Shown one piece after another: positions 9,397 through 17,683 of a stretch of DNA of 64,000 nt (positions within the stretch are counted from its first letter, which is position 1; each line of letters opens with the position of its first letter). Under the pieces are notes generated by a model. The model was not told where the DNA came from. It searched no databases and saw nothing but the letters and a program-made list of their open reading frames with translations. The DNA is taken from contig JALKAW010000001.1 in the NCBI GenBank assembly GCA_023015825.1, forward strand, positions 496,001-560,000, in the 5' to 3' direction. The position numbers and the translations under genes are program-made. Origin of the DNA: Flavobacteriaceae bacterium S0862. GTDB taxonomy: Bacteria > Bacteroidota > Bacteroidia > Flavobacteriales > Flavobacteriaceae.

Positions 9397-10530
9397 TTAT
9401 TTCTTCGGAATTATTTTAACAATACCAACATTTTCCACACCAACATAAATATAACCATCAGGTCCTTGCTCTATACTTCTTACTCGACCTAAACCTTCAA
9501 TAAGTTTCTTTTCTTCAACAATTTTATTTCCATCTAATACGCATAAGTCTAAATATTGAAATTTAAGCGAGCCAACTAATAAGTTGCCTTTAAATTCGGG
9601 ATAAATATCACTTGTTACAAATTCCATTCCACTAGGTGCAATGGATGGTGTCCATTGGTGTATAGGTTGTTCCATTCCAGCTTTTTCGGTAATTTCAGTA
9701 AATTTTGTACCACTGTAGTTAATACCATAACTTATTACTGGCCAGCCATAATTTTTCCCTGGAGCAATAATATTTATCTCATCGCCTCCTCTAGGACCAT
9801 GTTCATGCGCCCAAAGTTTTCCTGTTTTAGGGTGTTTGACCATGCCTTGTGGATTTCTATGTCCATAAGAATAAATAGCTTTTTTTGCGTTTCTATCTTT
9901 TACAAATGGATTATCAACTGGAATACGACCATCATCATGTAGCCTGTAGATTTTGCCACCATCTCGTTCAATATTTTGAGGATTTACATCTCTATTACCT
10001 CGATCTCCTATGGAAAAATATAAATAACCATCATTATCAAAAGCCAATCTAGATCCAAAATGCTGTCCACGTTTACTATCTGGTGTTGCTTTATAAAGCA
10101 CTTTTTTATTGGTTAATGTGTTATTTTCCAATTTACATCTCATTATGGTTGTATTTGCGCCATTTCCATCATCAGAAGAGGCGTAAGACAAGTATATCCA
10201 TCCATTGTTATTATAATTAGGATGCAATTCAATATCCATTAAGCCACCTTGACCTTGTACCTTTATTTCAGGCAAACCACCAATTGTTGTTTTTTTATTG
10301 TTTTTAAAATGAATTAACTCACCGCTTTTTTCATTAATTAGCATGGAGCCATCTGGCAGAAAAATAAATCCCCATGGAATATCCAAATCAGGCACAACAA
10401 CTTCATGCGAATAATTTGCTGTTTTTGTTGCTGAGTTATTTAAAGAAAGAGAATCGGTTGTTTTATTTTCTTTACATGAAAAAGTGCTAAATAATATTAG
10501 CAAGGCTAGAGGTAATTTTGATAATTTCAT
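9397..10530 (-). CDS. PQQ-dependent sugar dehydrogenase (soluble glucose/sorbosone dehydrogenase fold), lipoprotein
   Basis: About 377 residues. Signal peptide with lipobox (MKLSKLPLALLILFSTFSCK), then a six-bladed beta-propeller typical of YliI/aldose sugar dehydrogenases. Visible are 'DIPWGFIFLPDGSMLI', 'GQGGLMDIELHP', 'GQHFGSRLAFDNDGYLYFSI', 'SYGHRNPQGM', 'EHGPRGGDEINI' (catalytic/PQQ region) and 'GPDGYIYVGVEN'. These enzymes oxidise sugars in the periplasm and pass electrons to an acceptor. The true start is the ATG at 10530; the frame stays open upstream into the tRNA gene, which cannot be coding. Transcribed toward udk but separated by 36 bases. Confidence 0.88.
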   Translation of the reverse strand: MKLSKLPLALLILFSTFSCKENKTTDSLSLNNSATKTANYSHEVVVPDLDIPWGFIFLPDGSMLINEKSGELIHFKNNKKTTIGGLPEIKVQGQGGLMDIELHPNYNNNGWIYLSYASSDDGNGANTTIMRCKLENNTLTNKKVLYKATPDSKRGQHFGSRLAFDNDGYLYFSIGDRGNRDVNPQNIERDGGKIYRLHDDGRIPVDNPFVKDRNAKKAIYSYGHRNPQGMVKHPKTGKLWAHEHGPRGGDEINIIAPGKNYGWPVISYGINYSGTKFTEITEKAGMEQPIHQWTPSIAPSGMEFVTSDIYPEFKGNLLVGSLKFQYLDLCVLDGNKIVEEKKLIEGLGRVRSIEQGPDGYIYVGVENVGIVKIIPKK

Positions 10531-10623
10531 TTCATTATTATTTTGACTTGAAAATACGAATAAAAAATTATTTGTTCTTAAAAGAAAGCTATATATTTGC
10601 ACCTCTAATTTTGATAACCAATT

Positions 10624-10698
10624 CGGGGTGTAGCGTAGCCCGGTTATCGCGCCGCGTTTGGGACGCGGAGGTCGCAGGTTCGAATCCTGCCACCCCGA
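10624..10698 (+). tRNA. tRNA-Pro (anticodon TGG)
   Basis: Clear cloverleaf: acceptor CGGGGTG pairs with CACCCCG, followed by discriminator A. The anticodon stem CCGCG/CGCGG holds loop TTTGGGA, so the anticodon is TGG. The T arm is GCAGG-TTCGAAT-CCTGC. CCA is not encoded. It lies between two minus-strand genes and is followed at once by a strong terminator. Confidence 0.97.
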
Positions 10699-10700
10699 CA

Positions 10701-10730
10701 AAAAAAGCTGAACATTTGTTCAGCTTTTTT
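10701..10730. terminator. Rho-independent terminator after tRNA-Pro
   Basis: A perfect 13-bp stem, AAAAAAGCTGAAC and its complement, with loop ATTT and T/A tails on both sides. It can act in both directions: for the tRNA on the plus strand and for the DUF2807 gene on the minus strand. Confidence 0.92.
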
Positions 10731-10749
10731 GTTTTCATATATAAAATAT

Positions 10750-11598
10750 CTACTGTTTCCTCAGTTCTTTTTTATGAAGCTTAGCAGTGTCTACAAACTT
10801 ATTTAGAGTGATTTTTGGATTATCGTAGATATAAATCTCGCCACTTCCAGAAACATCTATAAATAGTTCCTCGGTCACATTTACAGTGACATTGCTGTTG
10901 TCTTCTGAAAGTATTTCACAATTTATAGATACTAACTCTTTACCTTCAACATTGGAAGAATTACTGGCTCTTATCTTTAACTTATCTAAATTCCCACGCA
11001 CTTTGGCATCAGACCTTTGATATAAATCGATAAGCATTCTGTCGGCATTTATTAAAGCATCTAGTTTACTATTGTCGCTAAGTTCAAATTTAGTTTCGTT
11101 AGCAGTTACATTAAGTTTTACTCTTGCTCTATCACTACTTGTTAGGTTAAAATTTTGTGATTTAATATTTAAAAATGCCTTTGATGTCCCACTGCTTTTT
11201 ACTGAAACATCATCTAGGTTTATAGATGTTAGCGAACTAATTTCACCTTCGTCGATTGTTTCAATGTCTTTTAAAGAGTTTGTGTAAATAACCTTTATGC
11301 TCAATTTTTTACTTGAAGTAATGCGTTTAGTTGTTTTAAAACTTAAAACACTATCTGAAACATTAAACTTAATGATATCATGTAAGTTATCATCAGCTTC
11401 TACAAATACTGATGCATTTTCGCCTTCAATAATATCTATAAAGAAGTCTTCTCCAACTAAAATTTTATTGAATGAATTTATTGGAGTTTCTTGAGTTGTT
11501 ACATTTTTATTCCCTTTTATCTTTTCTTTCTTTTGAGCAAAAACTGCTGTATTACAAAGTAATGTTAAAGCAAGTATAAATTCTTTTCTAAACATCAT
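10750..11598 (-). CDS. DUF2807 (head GIN domain) secreted protein
   Basis: About 282 residues with a Sec signal peptide ending near VFAQ. The DUF2807 pattern is plain: 'FNKILVGEDFFIDIIEGENA', 'VEADDNLHDIIKFNV', 'KLSIKVIYTNSLKDI', then a repetitive right-handed beta-helix-like part ('LNLTSSDRARVKLNV'-type repeats), ending 'VDVSGSGEIYIYDNPK'. These proteins are exported, and their function is unsettled. ATGs at 11598 and 11595 are both possible. A paralogue lies at 14681-15406, sharing 'VEADxNLHDII'. Confidence 0.85.
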   Translation of the reverse strand: MMFRKEFILALTLLCNTAVFAQKKEKIKGNKNVTTQETPINSFNKILVGEDFFIDIIEGENASVFVEADDNLHDIIKFNVSDSVLSFKTTKRITSSKKLSIKVIYTNSLKDIETIDEGEISSLTSINLDDVSVKSSGTSKAFLNIKSQNFNLTSSDRARVKLNVTANETKFELSDNSKLDALINADRMLIDLYQRSDAKVRGNLDKLKIRASNSSNVEGKELVSINCEILSEDNSNVTVNVTEELFIDVSGSGEIYIYDNPKITLNKFVDTAKLHKKELRKQ

Positions 11599-11901
11599 AA
11601 TCAAAATTTGTGTTTAACAAATATATACAAAAAACCATCCTTATCATGTTAAAAGCCATTTGAGATAGTCTGGTTTCAATTATTATAACCTGTCTTTATA
11701 AAAAAACATGCAGTAAATGGATTGTTAGACAATTTTGAGCATGCATTTTTAGCTTTAACGATTATTTTATCGAATATTAAATTTATTATATTAATATTAA
11801 ATCACCTTATATTTAAAGGATAATTGCAATTTATTTGATTTTTAATAAAAATAATTCAATGAAAATGTTAAATAATTAGTTATTTTATTTTAATTAATTA
11901 T
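11599..11901. other. AT-rich intergenic region, no gene seen
   Basis: I find no plausible reading frame or RNA here. On the minus strand, TATATTTG near 11620 fits the Bacteroidota -7 element and may serve the DUF2807 gene. The rest is low-complexity AT sequence leading to the operator at 11902. Confidence 0.5.
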
Positions 11902-11945
11902 ATGACAAAAGTCATCCATCTTGCTAAAATGTTTTAGGAACTTTA
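11902..11945 (+). promoter_or_regulatory. Crp/Fnr-type operator and -7 element of the YceI-porin operon
   Basis: A perfect 14-bp palindrome ATGAC-AAAA-GTCAT (11902-11915) has the 5-4-5 geometry of FNR/FixK-type sites. GAACTTTA at 11938-11945 fits a degenerate TAnnTTTG -7 element. If transcription starts about six bases after it, the palindrome is centred near -42, the class II activator position. No regulator gene of this family is in the window. Confidence 0.5.
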
Positions 11946-11964
11946 CAGCATAAAATTAAGCATC

Positions 11965-12012
11965 ATGAAAAAATTAAATCTTTCAAAAATGAAAAAATTA
12001 AATCTTTCAAAA
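11965..12012 (+). repeat. Exact 24-bp tandem duplication over a start codon
   Basis: Two identical 24-base units (11965-11988 and 11989-12012), each ATG plus seven codons, open the YceI gene. The lack of any mismatch suggests a recent slippage event. Confidence 0.95.
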
Positions 12013-12567
12013 GCAGTAGTATTTTTTATGCTATTGTTGAGTATTGAAGTATGCTCTCAAGATTATACATTAGATAAAAGCAACTCTTCAATCACAGTTT
12101 CTGGAACTTCAAGCTTACATGATTGGGATGTGATTTCAAATGATTTTACTGGCGATATGAAGTTAAAAGATGTTTTAAATGGTAAACTAGAATCTTTATA
12201 TGTTAACGTGAATTCAGAAACATTAAAAAGTGGTAAGAAAGCTATGGATAAAAAGACATATAAAGCTTTAAAAACTGATGAATTTCCTAATGTAACATTT
12301 AGCATTAAAAGTGTAAGGTCTGAAAAAAGAATTGATAATTCGACATTCGAATTTAAGTTAATAGGTAACATGTCACTTTGTGGAGTAACTAAGTCAGTTC
12401 CTTTAGACTTTTTGCTAACACTTAATGGAGAAAGAATAAATATTACTGGTAGCTGTATAATAAAAATGACAGATTTTGAGGTTGAGCCACCAACTGCATT
12501 ATTAGGAACTATTAAAACAGGCGACCAAATAACAGTAAAATTTAATTCAATTTTTATAAAAAAATGA
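11965..12567 (+). CDS. YceI-family periplasmic protein
   Basis: Up to 200 residues. Signal peptide, then the YceI lipocalin-like barrel: 'DKSNSSITVSGTSSLHDWD', 'DFTGDMKLKD', 'KTDEFPNVTFSIKSV', 'GNMSLCGVTKSVPLDF', 'MTDFEVEPPTALLGTIKTGD'. YceI proteins bind polyisoprenoid-type lipids in a hydrophobic cavity. The first 24 bases, including the ATG, are exactly duplicated in tandem, giving a repeated MKKLNLSK. The second ATG (11989) gives a normal-length signal peptide and may be the ancestral start. It is followed by a porin gene 33 bases downstream and by a second YceI-like gene. Confidence 0.9.
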   Translation: MKKLNLSKMKKLNLSKAVVFFMLLLSIEVCSQDYTLDKSNSSITVSGTSSLHDWDVISNDFTGDMKLKDVLNGKLESLYVNVNSETLKSGKKAMDKKTYKALKTDEFPNVTFSIKSVRSEKRIDNSTFEFKLIGNMSLCGVTKSVPLDFLLTLNGERINITGSCIIKMTDFEVEPPTALLGTIKTGDQITVKFNSIFIKK

Positions 12568-12600
12568 AACAATTAAAAACAATTATAAAACACAAACATT

Positions 12601-13878
12601 ATGAAAACACTATTTAAATACACGACATACATTGTAGCTTTAATGTTCGCCCTGAATATTTCAGCACAAAGTAGAAGCCTAGATAATTATAGGCAACCAG
12701 ATAAAAGAGGCATAAATGATTTTGAAGCAAAAAAAGATTCCACATCTACTTTTAGTGATTTGAAAGTTAGAATTGGTGGAGCTTCAACATTACAATATCA
12801 ATCTTTAGCACAAGATAACTCAAGTAGTACAATTACACTTACAGATTTAGGTAAGAATTTTAATTTAGCGACTGCTAATTTAGATTTAGATGTCGCACTT
12901 TATGATGGTGTTAGAATGCATTTGCGCACCTATTTATCATCTCAACACCATACAGAAGCCTATGTAAAAGGAGGTTATATTCAAATTGATAAACTAGACT
13001 TTATTAGTGAAGGTTTCGCAAGCGATTTGATGAAGTATATGAGAATTAAAATTGGTCATATGGAAAACAACTATGGTGATGGTCATTTTAGAAGAAGTGA
13101 TAATGCCATGGCACTTCATAATCCATTTGTTGGAAATTATATAATGGATGCTTTTACAACTGAAGTGGGTGCAGAAGTATACTACTTAAATAATGGTTGG
13201 TTAGCCATGGTTGGGGTTACTAATGGTAAATTAAATCAAAATGTAACTGATAAAGATCAAACTAGTCCATCGTTTTTAGCAAAATTTGGGTACGATAAGC
13301 AAACTAGTGATGATTTTCGTTTCCGTTTAACGGGATCACTTTTTCACAGTGCACACAATAATGCTAGAGGGATTTACCTATATAGTGGTGATAGAGCAGG
13401 TTCTCGTTACTATACTGTTATGTCAGGAAAAGACGGAACTGGAGCAACTGTTGGAGATGGATTTAGAGCTGGTAGAATTAATCCAGATTTAAAAAACGAG
13501 ATGACCGCTTTCATGATTAACCCATTCTTTAAATATCAAGGTTTAGAATTCTTTGGAATTATTGAAAAGGCAAAAGGAAAGAAACTCGGAACTGACGAAA
13601 GAACTTGGAATCAATTTTCTGGGGAATTAATTTACAGATTTGGAGATAGCGAAAATGTATACTTAGGAACTAGATATAACTCTGTGAGTGGTGAGTTAAC
13701 AACTGGTGATGATGTTAAAGTAAATAGATTTCAGTTAACAGCTGGTTGGTTTATGACAAAAAACATTTTGATGAAAGCTGAGTATGTTTCTCAAAAATAT
13801 AAAGACTATCCTATTGGTGATATTCATGAAGGTGGAGAATTTAATGGGTTAGTGTTAGAAGCAGCAATTAGTTTCTAA
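12601..13878 (+). CDS. Outer-membrane porin-like beta-barrel protein
   Basis: 425 residues with a Sec signal (cut after ALNISAQ). The rest alternates hydrophobic and polar residues as in a beta-barrel, with 'KVRIGGASTLQYQSL' early, 'MRIKIGHMENNYGDGHFRRS' (typical of phosphate-selective porin O/P-like proteins), and a C-terminal 'FNGLVLEAAISF' ending in aromatic F, the usual barrel-assembly signal. Substrate unknown. It follows the YceI gene closely and probably shares its Crp/Fnr-type promoter. Confidence 0.8.
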   Translation: MKTLFKYTTYIVALMFALNISAQSRSLDNYRQPDKRGINDFEAKKDSTSTFSDLKVRIGGASTLQYQSLAQDNSSSTITLTDLGKNFNLATANLDLDVALYDGVRMHLRTYLSSQHHTEAYVKGGYIQIDKLDFISEGFASDLMKYMRIKIGHMENNYGDGHFRRSDNAMALHNPFVGNYIMDAFTTEVGAEVYYLNNGWLAMVGVTNGKLNQNVTDKDQTSPSFLAKFGYDKQTSDDFRFRLTGSLFHSAHNNARGIYLYSGDRAGSRYYTVMSGKDGTGATVGDGFRAGRINPDLKNEMTAFMINPFFKYQGLEFFGIIEKAKGKKLGTDERTWNQFSGELIYRFGDSENVYLGTRYNSVSGELTTGDDVKVNRFQLTAGWFMTKNILMKAEYVSQKYKDYPIGDIHEGGEFNGLVLEAAISF

Positions 13879-13904
13879 AGTTAATTCATTGATTATAAAT
13901 ATAT

Positions 13905-13944
13905 AAACGAGTTTTAAATTTAGACTTATTTTTGAAACTCGTTT
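13905..13944 (+). terminator. Stem-loop after the porin gene
   Basis: A perfect 10-bp inverted repeat AAACGAGTTT...AAACTCGTTT with a 20-base loop lies 27 bases after the porin stop. It lacks a strong T-run, so it may be an attenuator-type hairpin that leaves partial read-through to the next YceI-like gene. Confidence 0.55.
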
Positions 13945-13985
13945 AGTATTATTAAATTTAAATCGAGGCACTTATTTATATTAAA

Positions 13986-14573
13986 ATGAAAAATTTAGTA
14001 ATTAGTTTTTTTTGTTTTTTAATGCTTGGTTTTACAACCAATAGTACTGATTATAAAATTGGTACATATCTCATTCAAGGAAATAGTAAACTAGGAATAA
14101 AGGGAACAACAAATATTAATCAATTTAATTGTGACTTAGCTTTTAGTGATATAAACTCAAAAGTTAAGACTTTTTATAAAAAAGAAGGGAATAAAATTAA
14201 ATTTATCGACTCGCGATTAGAGTTATCTAATTCTTGTTTCGATTGTGGGAGTAAAATGATAAATAAGGATTTTTTAGATATGCTAGATACTAAAAGTCAT
14301 CCTTATATAACTTTAGAGTTAAAAGAAATTATAATAAACCCTAAAAAAGCTAATGAAATTATTGCTTTAACAAATATTAATATTGCAGGAGCCTCAAGAT
14401 TTTATAGTATTTGGCTAGATGTTGATAATTCTAAATTATTAAACGCCACTGGATGTCTCAACTTAAAATTAAGTGATTTTAAATTGGAGCCTCCAAAGAA
14501 GGTTTTAGGATTAGTAATTGTAGAAGATGAAATTGAAATAGCACTAGACTTAAATATAACTCTTTTAAAATAG
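13986..14573 (+). CDS. Divergent YceI-like secreted protein
   Basis: 195 residues with a signal peptide. YceI landmarks remain in the C-terminal half: 'FLDMLDTKSHPYITLELKEI', 'TNINIAGASRFYSIWL' and 'KLSDFKLEPPKKVLGLVIVEDE', parallel to the first YceI protein's 'MTDFEVEPPTALLGTIKTGD'. It carries a cysteine pair in 'SNSCFDCGS' that the first copy lacks. Probably a functional partner or paralogue of the YceI-porin pair upstream. Confidence 0.75.
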   Translation: MKNLVISFFCFLMLGFTTNSTDYKIGTYLIQGNSKLGIKGTTNINQFNCDLAFSDINSKVKTFYKKEGNKIKFIDSRLELSNSCFDCGSKMINKDFLDMLDTKSHPYITLELKEIIINPKKANEIIALTNINIAGASRFYSIWLDVDNSKLLNATGCLNLKLSDFKLEPPKKVLGLVIVEDEIEIALDLNITLLK

Positions 14574-14574
14574 A

Positions 14575-14599
14575 ATGGTTTTACAGCATAAAAAACCAT
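14575..14599 (+). terminator. Stem-loop after the second YceI-like gene
   Basis: ATGGTTTT and AAAACCAT pair around a 9-base loop right after the stop codon. No long T-run follows, so termination strength is uncertain. Confidence 0.45.
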
Positions 14600-14680
14600 C
14601 CCAAAGTTATATTTTAACTATGGAATGGTTAATCATGATTGATTAGTATACTCCTTTAAGGAATATGTTTTTTGATTGGT

Positions 14681-15406
14681 TTAATGTTTACGGACACTAC
14701 CAGAAACGCCATCTTTTTTAGTGACTTTTTCTGGATTTCCGTAGTATTTTATATCTGCGCCACTTGTAGCTTTTGCATATAATTCATGTGAAGTATTTAC
14801 AGTAATATCTGAGCCACTTGTTGCTCTTGCCTCACTTATTTTAGCTTTTAAATTTCCTGCTTTTATATCACTACCACTAGTTGCACTAGCAAATAATTTA
14901 TTTGTTGTTCCAGAAACTCTAAGATCGCTTCCACTAGTAGAACTGCAATCTACAATTTGAGCCTCAACTTCTAATTCCATATCGCTACCACTAGTAGTTG
15001 ATAATTCTAAGTTATCTGCTACAATAGTGTTTGTTGAGTACACATCACTTCCGCTAGTAGCTGATATTTTTGAAATGTCTTTAAAGCTCAGTATTACTTT
15101 CTTAGCTTTTGAGTAGCTTATGTTTTCATTGGTAGTAATACGTAGGACGCCATTTTCTACTTTGGTTACGATGATGTCGTGTAAGTTTTCATCTGCTTCA
15201 ACAGTTAAACTCACTTCGTCACTTTGTGTTAAATACACATCCATTCCTCGGCTTACTTTAATTTCGGTAAAATCTTCGTCAAGAAAACGCTCAGCAGTTT
15301 CAACGTCTCCATTTCCTCTAACTCCGAAACCTCCAAAGTCGAAGTTACACGAAACCAGTAATAAACTTGTAATTAGGGCTGTTATAAATTTTGATATAGT
15401 TGTCAT
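14681..15406 (-). CDS. DUF2807 lipoprotein with six TSGSD repeats
   Basis: 241 residues, lipoprotein signal (LITSLLLVSCNF). After the DUF2807 opening ('FTEIKVSRGMDVYLTQSD', 'VEADENLHDIIV') come six copies of (A/T)TSG(S/A)D spaced 18-21 residues apart from about residue 115 on. This is consistent with stacked turns of a beta-helix. The protein is exported to an envelope membrane. A LytTR-type direct repeat and -7 element lie 66 bases upstream, so it is a predicted target of the two-component system at 55.9-59.3 kb. It lies downstream of the PadR-PspC pair, but that site gives it its own promoter. Confidence 0.87.
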   Translation of the reverse strand: MTTISKFITALITSLLLVSCNFDFGGFGVRGNGDVETAERFLDEDFTEIKVSRGMDVYLTQSDEVSLTVEADENLHDIIVTKVENGVLRITTNENISYSKAKKVILSFKDISKISATSGSDVYSTNTIVADNLELSTTSGSDMELEVEAQIVDCSSTSGSDLRVSGTTNKLFASATSGSDIKAGNLKAKISEARATSGSDITVNTSHELYAKATSGADIKYYGNPEKVTKKDGVSGSVRKH

Positions 15407-15431
15407 AATTTGATTGATTTAATATTCTTTG

Positions 15432-15502
15432 TAAATATCTATGTTGTTGTTATGTCTACAATTTGTTTTATTCTGAACTGTAGAATTTAGTTTCTGAATT
15501 GT
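15432..15502 (-). promoter_or_regulatory. LytTR-type operator and -7 element upstream of the DUF2807 lipoprotein
   Basis: On the minus strand, ACAATTCAG (15502-15494), 12 bases, ACAGTTCAG (15481-15473), 33 bases, then GATATTTA (15439-15432). Both repeats fit the published LytTR consensus [TA][AC][CA]GTTN[AG][TG], the first with one mismatch. The distal repeat overlaps the pspC-like gene's stop codon. The same layout recurs at 22066, 35458 and 55129. Confidence 0.75.
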
Positions 15503-17226
15503 TAATTATCTGTTGATTTTATGGTAATTCCACTAGAATCAATAGTGGCTTTTACTTCTCCATCTTTATATTCGATTTTTTCACTGTCTATTTCTAATGA
15601 TCCTTCATCATCTTTAATTTCAATAATTGAATCTTCTTTTTCGCAGTCTAAACACTCAATATCATTATATTTAATTTTTAAGAAATGATTTTCTTTTCCG
15701 CGTGATATAATATCTGATCCATATCTCCAACTTCTTTGGTTACGTGTGCTTTTATCGGAATAAATAACGCTTCCTTCAGGCATAAATACAGTGATTGTTA
15801 CATCTTGATCTCTAAACTTATTATCGGCATCCGTTAAGAAATAATTGTCTAATTTTAATTTCCCATCAGAATAATCAAAATTATAGTCTATTTCTTCTGC
15901 ACGATCTCTAGCATCCTGATAAGTTCTTCCTCTAGCGTCTTTTACAATTTCCATATAAGCTATAGAATCTTTTGTTGATTTCACTAAGAATCTTACGTCC
16001 GATGAGTAAATTTGCTTTTTATTATTATCATCAAATACGATGTCAAAATCATTGTTTCTGTAGTTGTTGCTAGCATATTTTTCGTTATTTACCATTTCAA
16101 CAAACAAGGTGTCGTTGGCTTTTATATTTAGCTCAATGGTATTGGTAAACTCACCTTCTCTTGAAAATTCTGCTACTTCTCTAGCTGCAAAAATGGCTAA
16201 AGTAACGATAGAAGCCAACCATAAACCAAAGAGTGTGAAATTAGCTGTTCTTCCTAAGGATTTAAGATTGTCGACCAAAATTTTCAATCCTAAAATAAAA
16301 ATGAAAAAGAATGGTATTCCAACTGCAAAAAGTACTAATAATGATACTACCCAAATTGGTAAATTGGAGGAGTAGAAAGTATGTGCCATGTCGATACCAT
16401 CAAAATTGAAAATATCTACTACGCCAACAGATAATAAGCTCACAATAAGTGAAATTAGGGTAGTAGCTCCAACAATAATTAAGATAATACCTATGAATTT
16501 GGCAAAAATCTTAAAGAAAAACATAATTACATTTCCAAGGGCATCAAAGAATGAACGTGATTTATGCTTTACCTTATTGCTAACACCGTCATAATCGGCA
16601 TTAGAAATTCGATCAGCTACACCATCAAGACTTTCTTTAACATTACTAAACCCTTCTTTTACTTTTTCTTCTATATTAGTAATGTTAACTGGCTTTCCCG
16701 ACATTGCCAGTTTTTCAGATGTTGTTTCTGCTGCTGGCATTAATATCCAAAGTAAAATATAAACAAGAATTCCTGTTCCTGCGCCAAAAAACAATAGCAC
16801 CCAAATTAGCCTAATCCATAGAGGTTCAATGCCAAAATAATGACTTAAACCAGATGAAACACCACCTATATAAGCATTTTCGGTATCTCTATATAATTTT
16901 CTTGTAGTGTCTGTTCTTGAAGATTTGTAAGATTGTTTTGGCTCGTCTTCAAATATTTCTTCATCTACTATGTAGTCCTCAGGTTGCCCCATAATAGTAA
17001 TAACTTCGTCTACTTCTTTAGTAGATACCACTTGTTTGTCGTTTTCAACTCGCTCATTGAAAAGTTCAGCGATTCGTGTTTCTATATCAGCGATTATTTC
17101 ATTTCGACCTTGGGAGTCTGTAAATGAACGTTTAATAGCCTCAAGGTAGCGTTGTAACTTTTGGTAAGCATCCTCATCTATATGAAAGAATGTACCTGCT
17201 AAATTTATATTGACTGTTTTATTCAT
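15502..17226 (-). CDS. PspC-domain membrane protein
   Basis: 574 residues. An N-terminal domain ('MNKTVNINLAGTFFHIDEDA', about 1-95) is typical of Bacteroidota PspC proteins. A PspC domain (about 105-165, 'YIGGVSSGLSHYFGIEPLWI' then 'FFGAGTGILVYILLWILMPA') follows, then further transmembrane helices (about 235-345) and a long extracytoplasmic beta-rich C-terminus. PspC relatives sense or protect the inner membrane under envelope stress. It overlaps the padR gene by 4 bases (ATGA), so PadR probably controls it. Confidence 0.88.
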   Translation of the reverse strand: MNKTVNINLAGTFFHIDEDAYQKLQRYLEAIKRSFTDSQGRNEIIADIETRIAELFNERVENDKQVVSTKEVDEVITIMGQPEDYIVDEEIFEDEPKQSYKSSRTDTTRKLYRDTENAYIGGVSSGLSHYFGIEPLWIRLIWVLLFFGAGTGILVYILLWILMPAAETTSEKLAMSGKPVNITNIEEKVKEGFSNVKESLDGVADRISNADYDGVSNKVKHKSRSFFDALGNVIMFFFKIFAKFIGIILIIVGATTLISLIVSLLSVGVVDIFNFDGIDMAHTFYSSNLPIWVVSLLVLFAVGIPFFFIFILGLKILVDNLKSLGRTANFTLFGLWLASIVTLAIFAAREVAEFSREGEFTNTIELNIKANDTLFVEMVNNEKYASNNYRNNDFDIVFDDNNKKQIYSSDVRFLVKSTKDSIAYMEIVKDARGRTYQDARDRAEEIDYNFDYSDGKLKLDNYFLTDADNKFRDQDVTITVFMPEGSVIYSDKSTRNQRSWRYGSDIISRGKENHFLKIKYNDIECLDCEKEDSIIEIKDDEGSLEIDSEKIEYKDGEVKATIDSSGITIKSTDN

Positions 17227-17564
17227 TTTTTTGTTGTTTTTTCTCTTGTTACTAGGTTAACTGCGTTTTGTAATTCGCTCCAAGTGGTATTTAATTCGTT
17301 TAAAAATAGTTTCCCCGTTTCGGTTAAGCCATAATATTTTCTTGGAGGTCCAGATGTTGATTCTTCCCAACGATAATTGAGAAGACCTGCGTTTTTTAAA
17401 CGTGTAAGCAACGGATAAATCGTGCCTTCAACAACGAGCATCTTTGCATCTTTTAAGGTGCCTAGAATCTCTGCCACATAGGCATCGTCGTCTTTTAAGA
17501 CCGATAGTATGCAGTACTCCAAAACGCCTTTACGCATTTGTGCTTTTGTGTTTTCTATCTTCAT
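17223..17564 (-). CDS. PadR-family transcriptional regulator
   Basis: 113 residues. Winged helix with 'KGVLEYCILSVLKDDDAYVA', 'LVVEGTIYPLLTRLKNAGLL' and 'SGPPRKYYGLTETGKLFL', the PadR signature. The family mostly represses its own operon and releases DNA on ligand or stress. Located immediately upstream of, and overlapping, the PspC gene. The PadR-PspC-DUF2807 arrangement is seen in other Bacteroidota. Confidence 0.92.
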   Translation of the reverse strand: MKIENTKAQMRKGVLEYCILSVLKDDDAYVAEILGTLKDAKMLVVEGTIYPLLTRLKNAGLLNYRWEESTSGPPRKYYGLTETGKLFLNELNTTWSELQNAVNLVTREKTTKK

Positions 17565-17683
17565 GTGTTCATTTTTGTTTGTGTTCTAATAGCATTTTAA
17601 AACTGATGAGGTTTTGTGATATTAGAATTAAAGTTTTTAAATAACTGTTCATTTTTTGATTGATGATCGATTGATGATTGTTT

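Noticed and set aside
10518-10784. Plus-strand reading frame running through the tRNA-Pro gene, and the N-terminal extension of the sugar dehydrogenase into the same tRNA
   Set aside because: The tRNA fold is clear, so neither frame is coding there; the dehydrogenase has its own signal peptide start at 10530.
14750-15080. Regularly spaced DNA repeats resembling a small CRISPR or tandem array
   Set aside because: They encode the TSGSD protein repeats in frame and vary at codon level; no spacer-repeat structure or cas gene is present.
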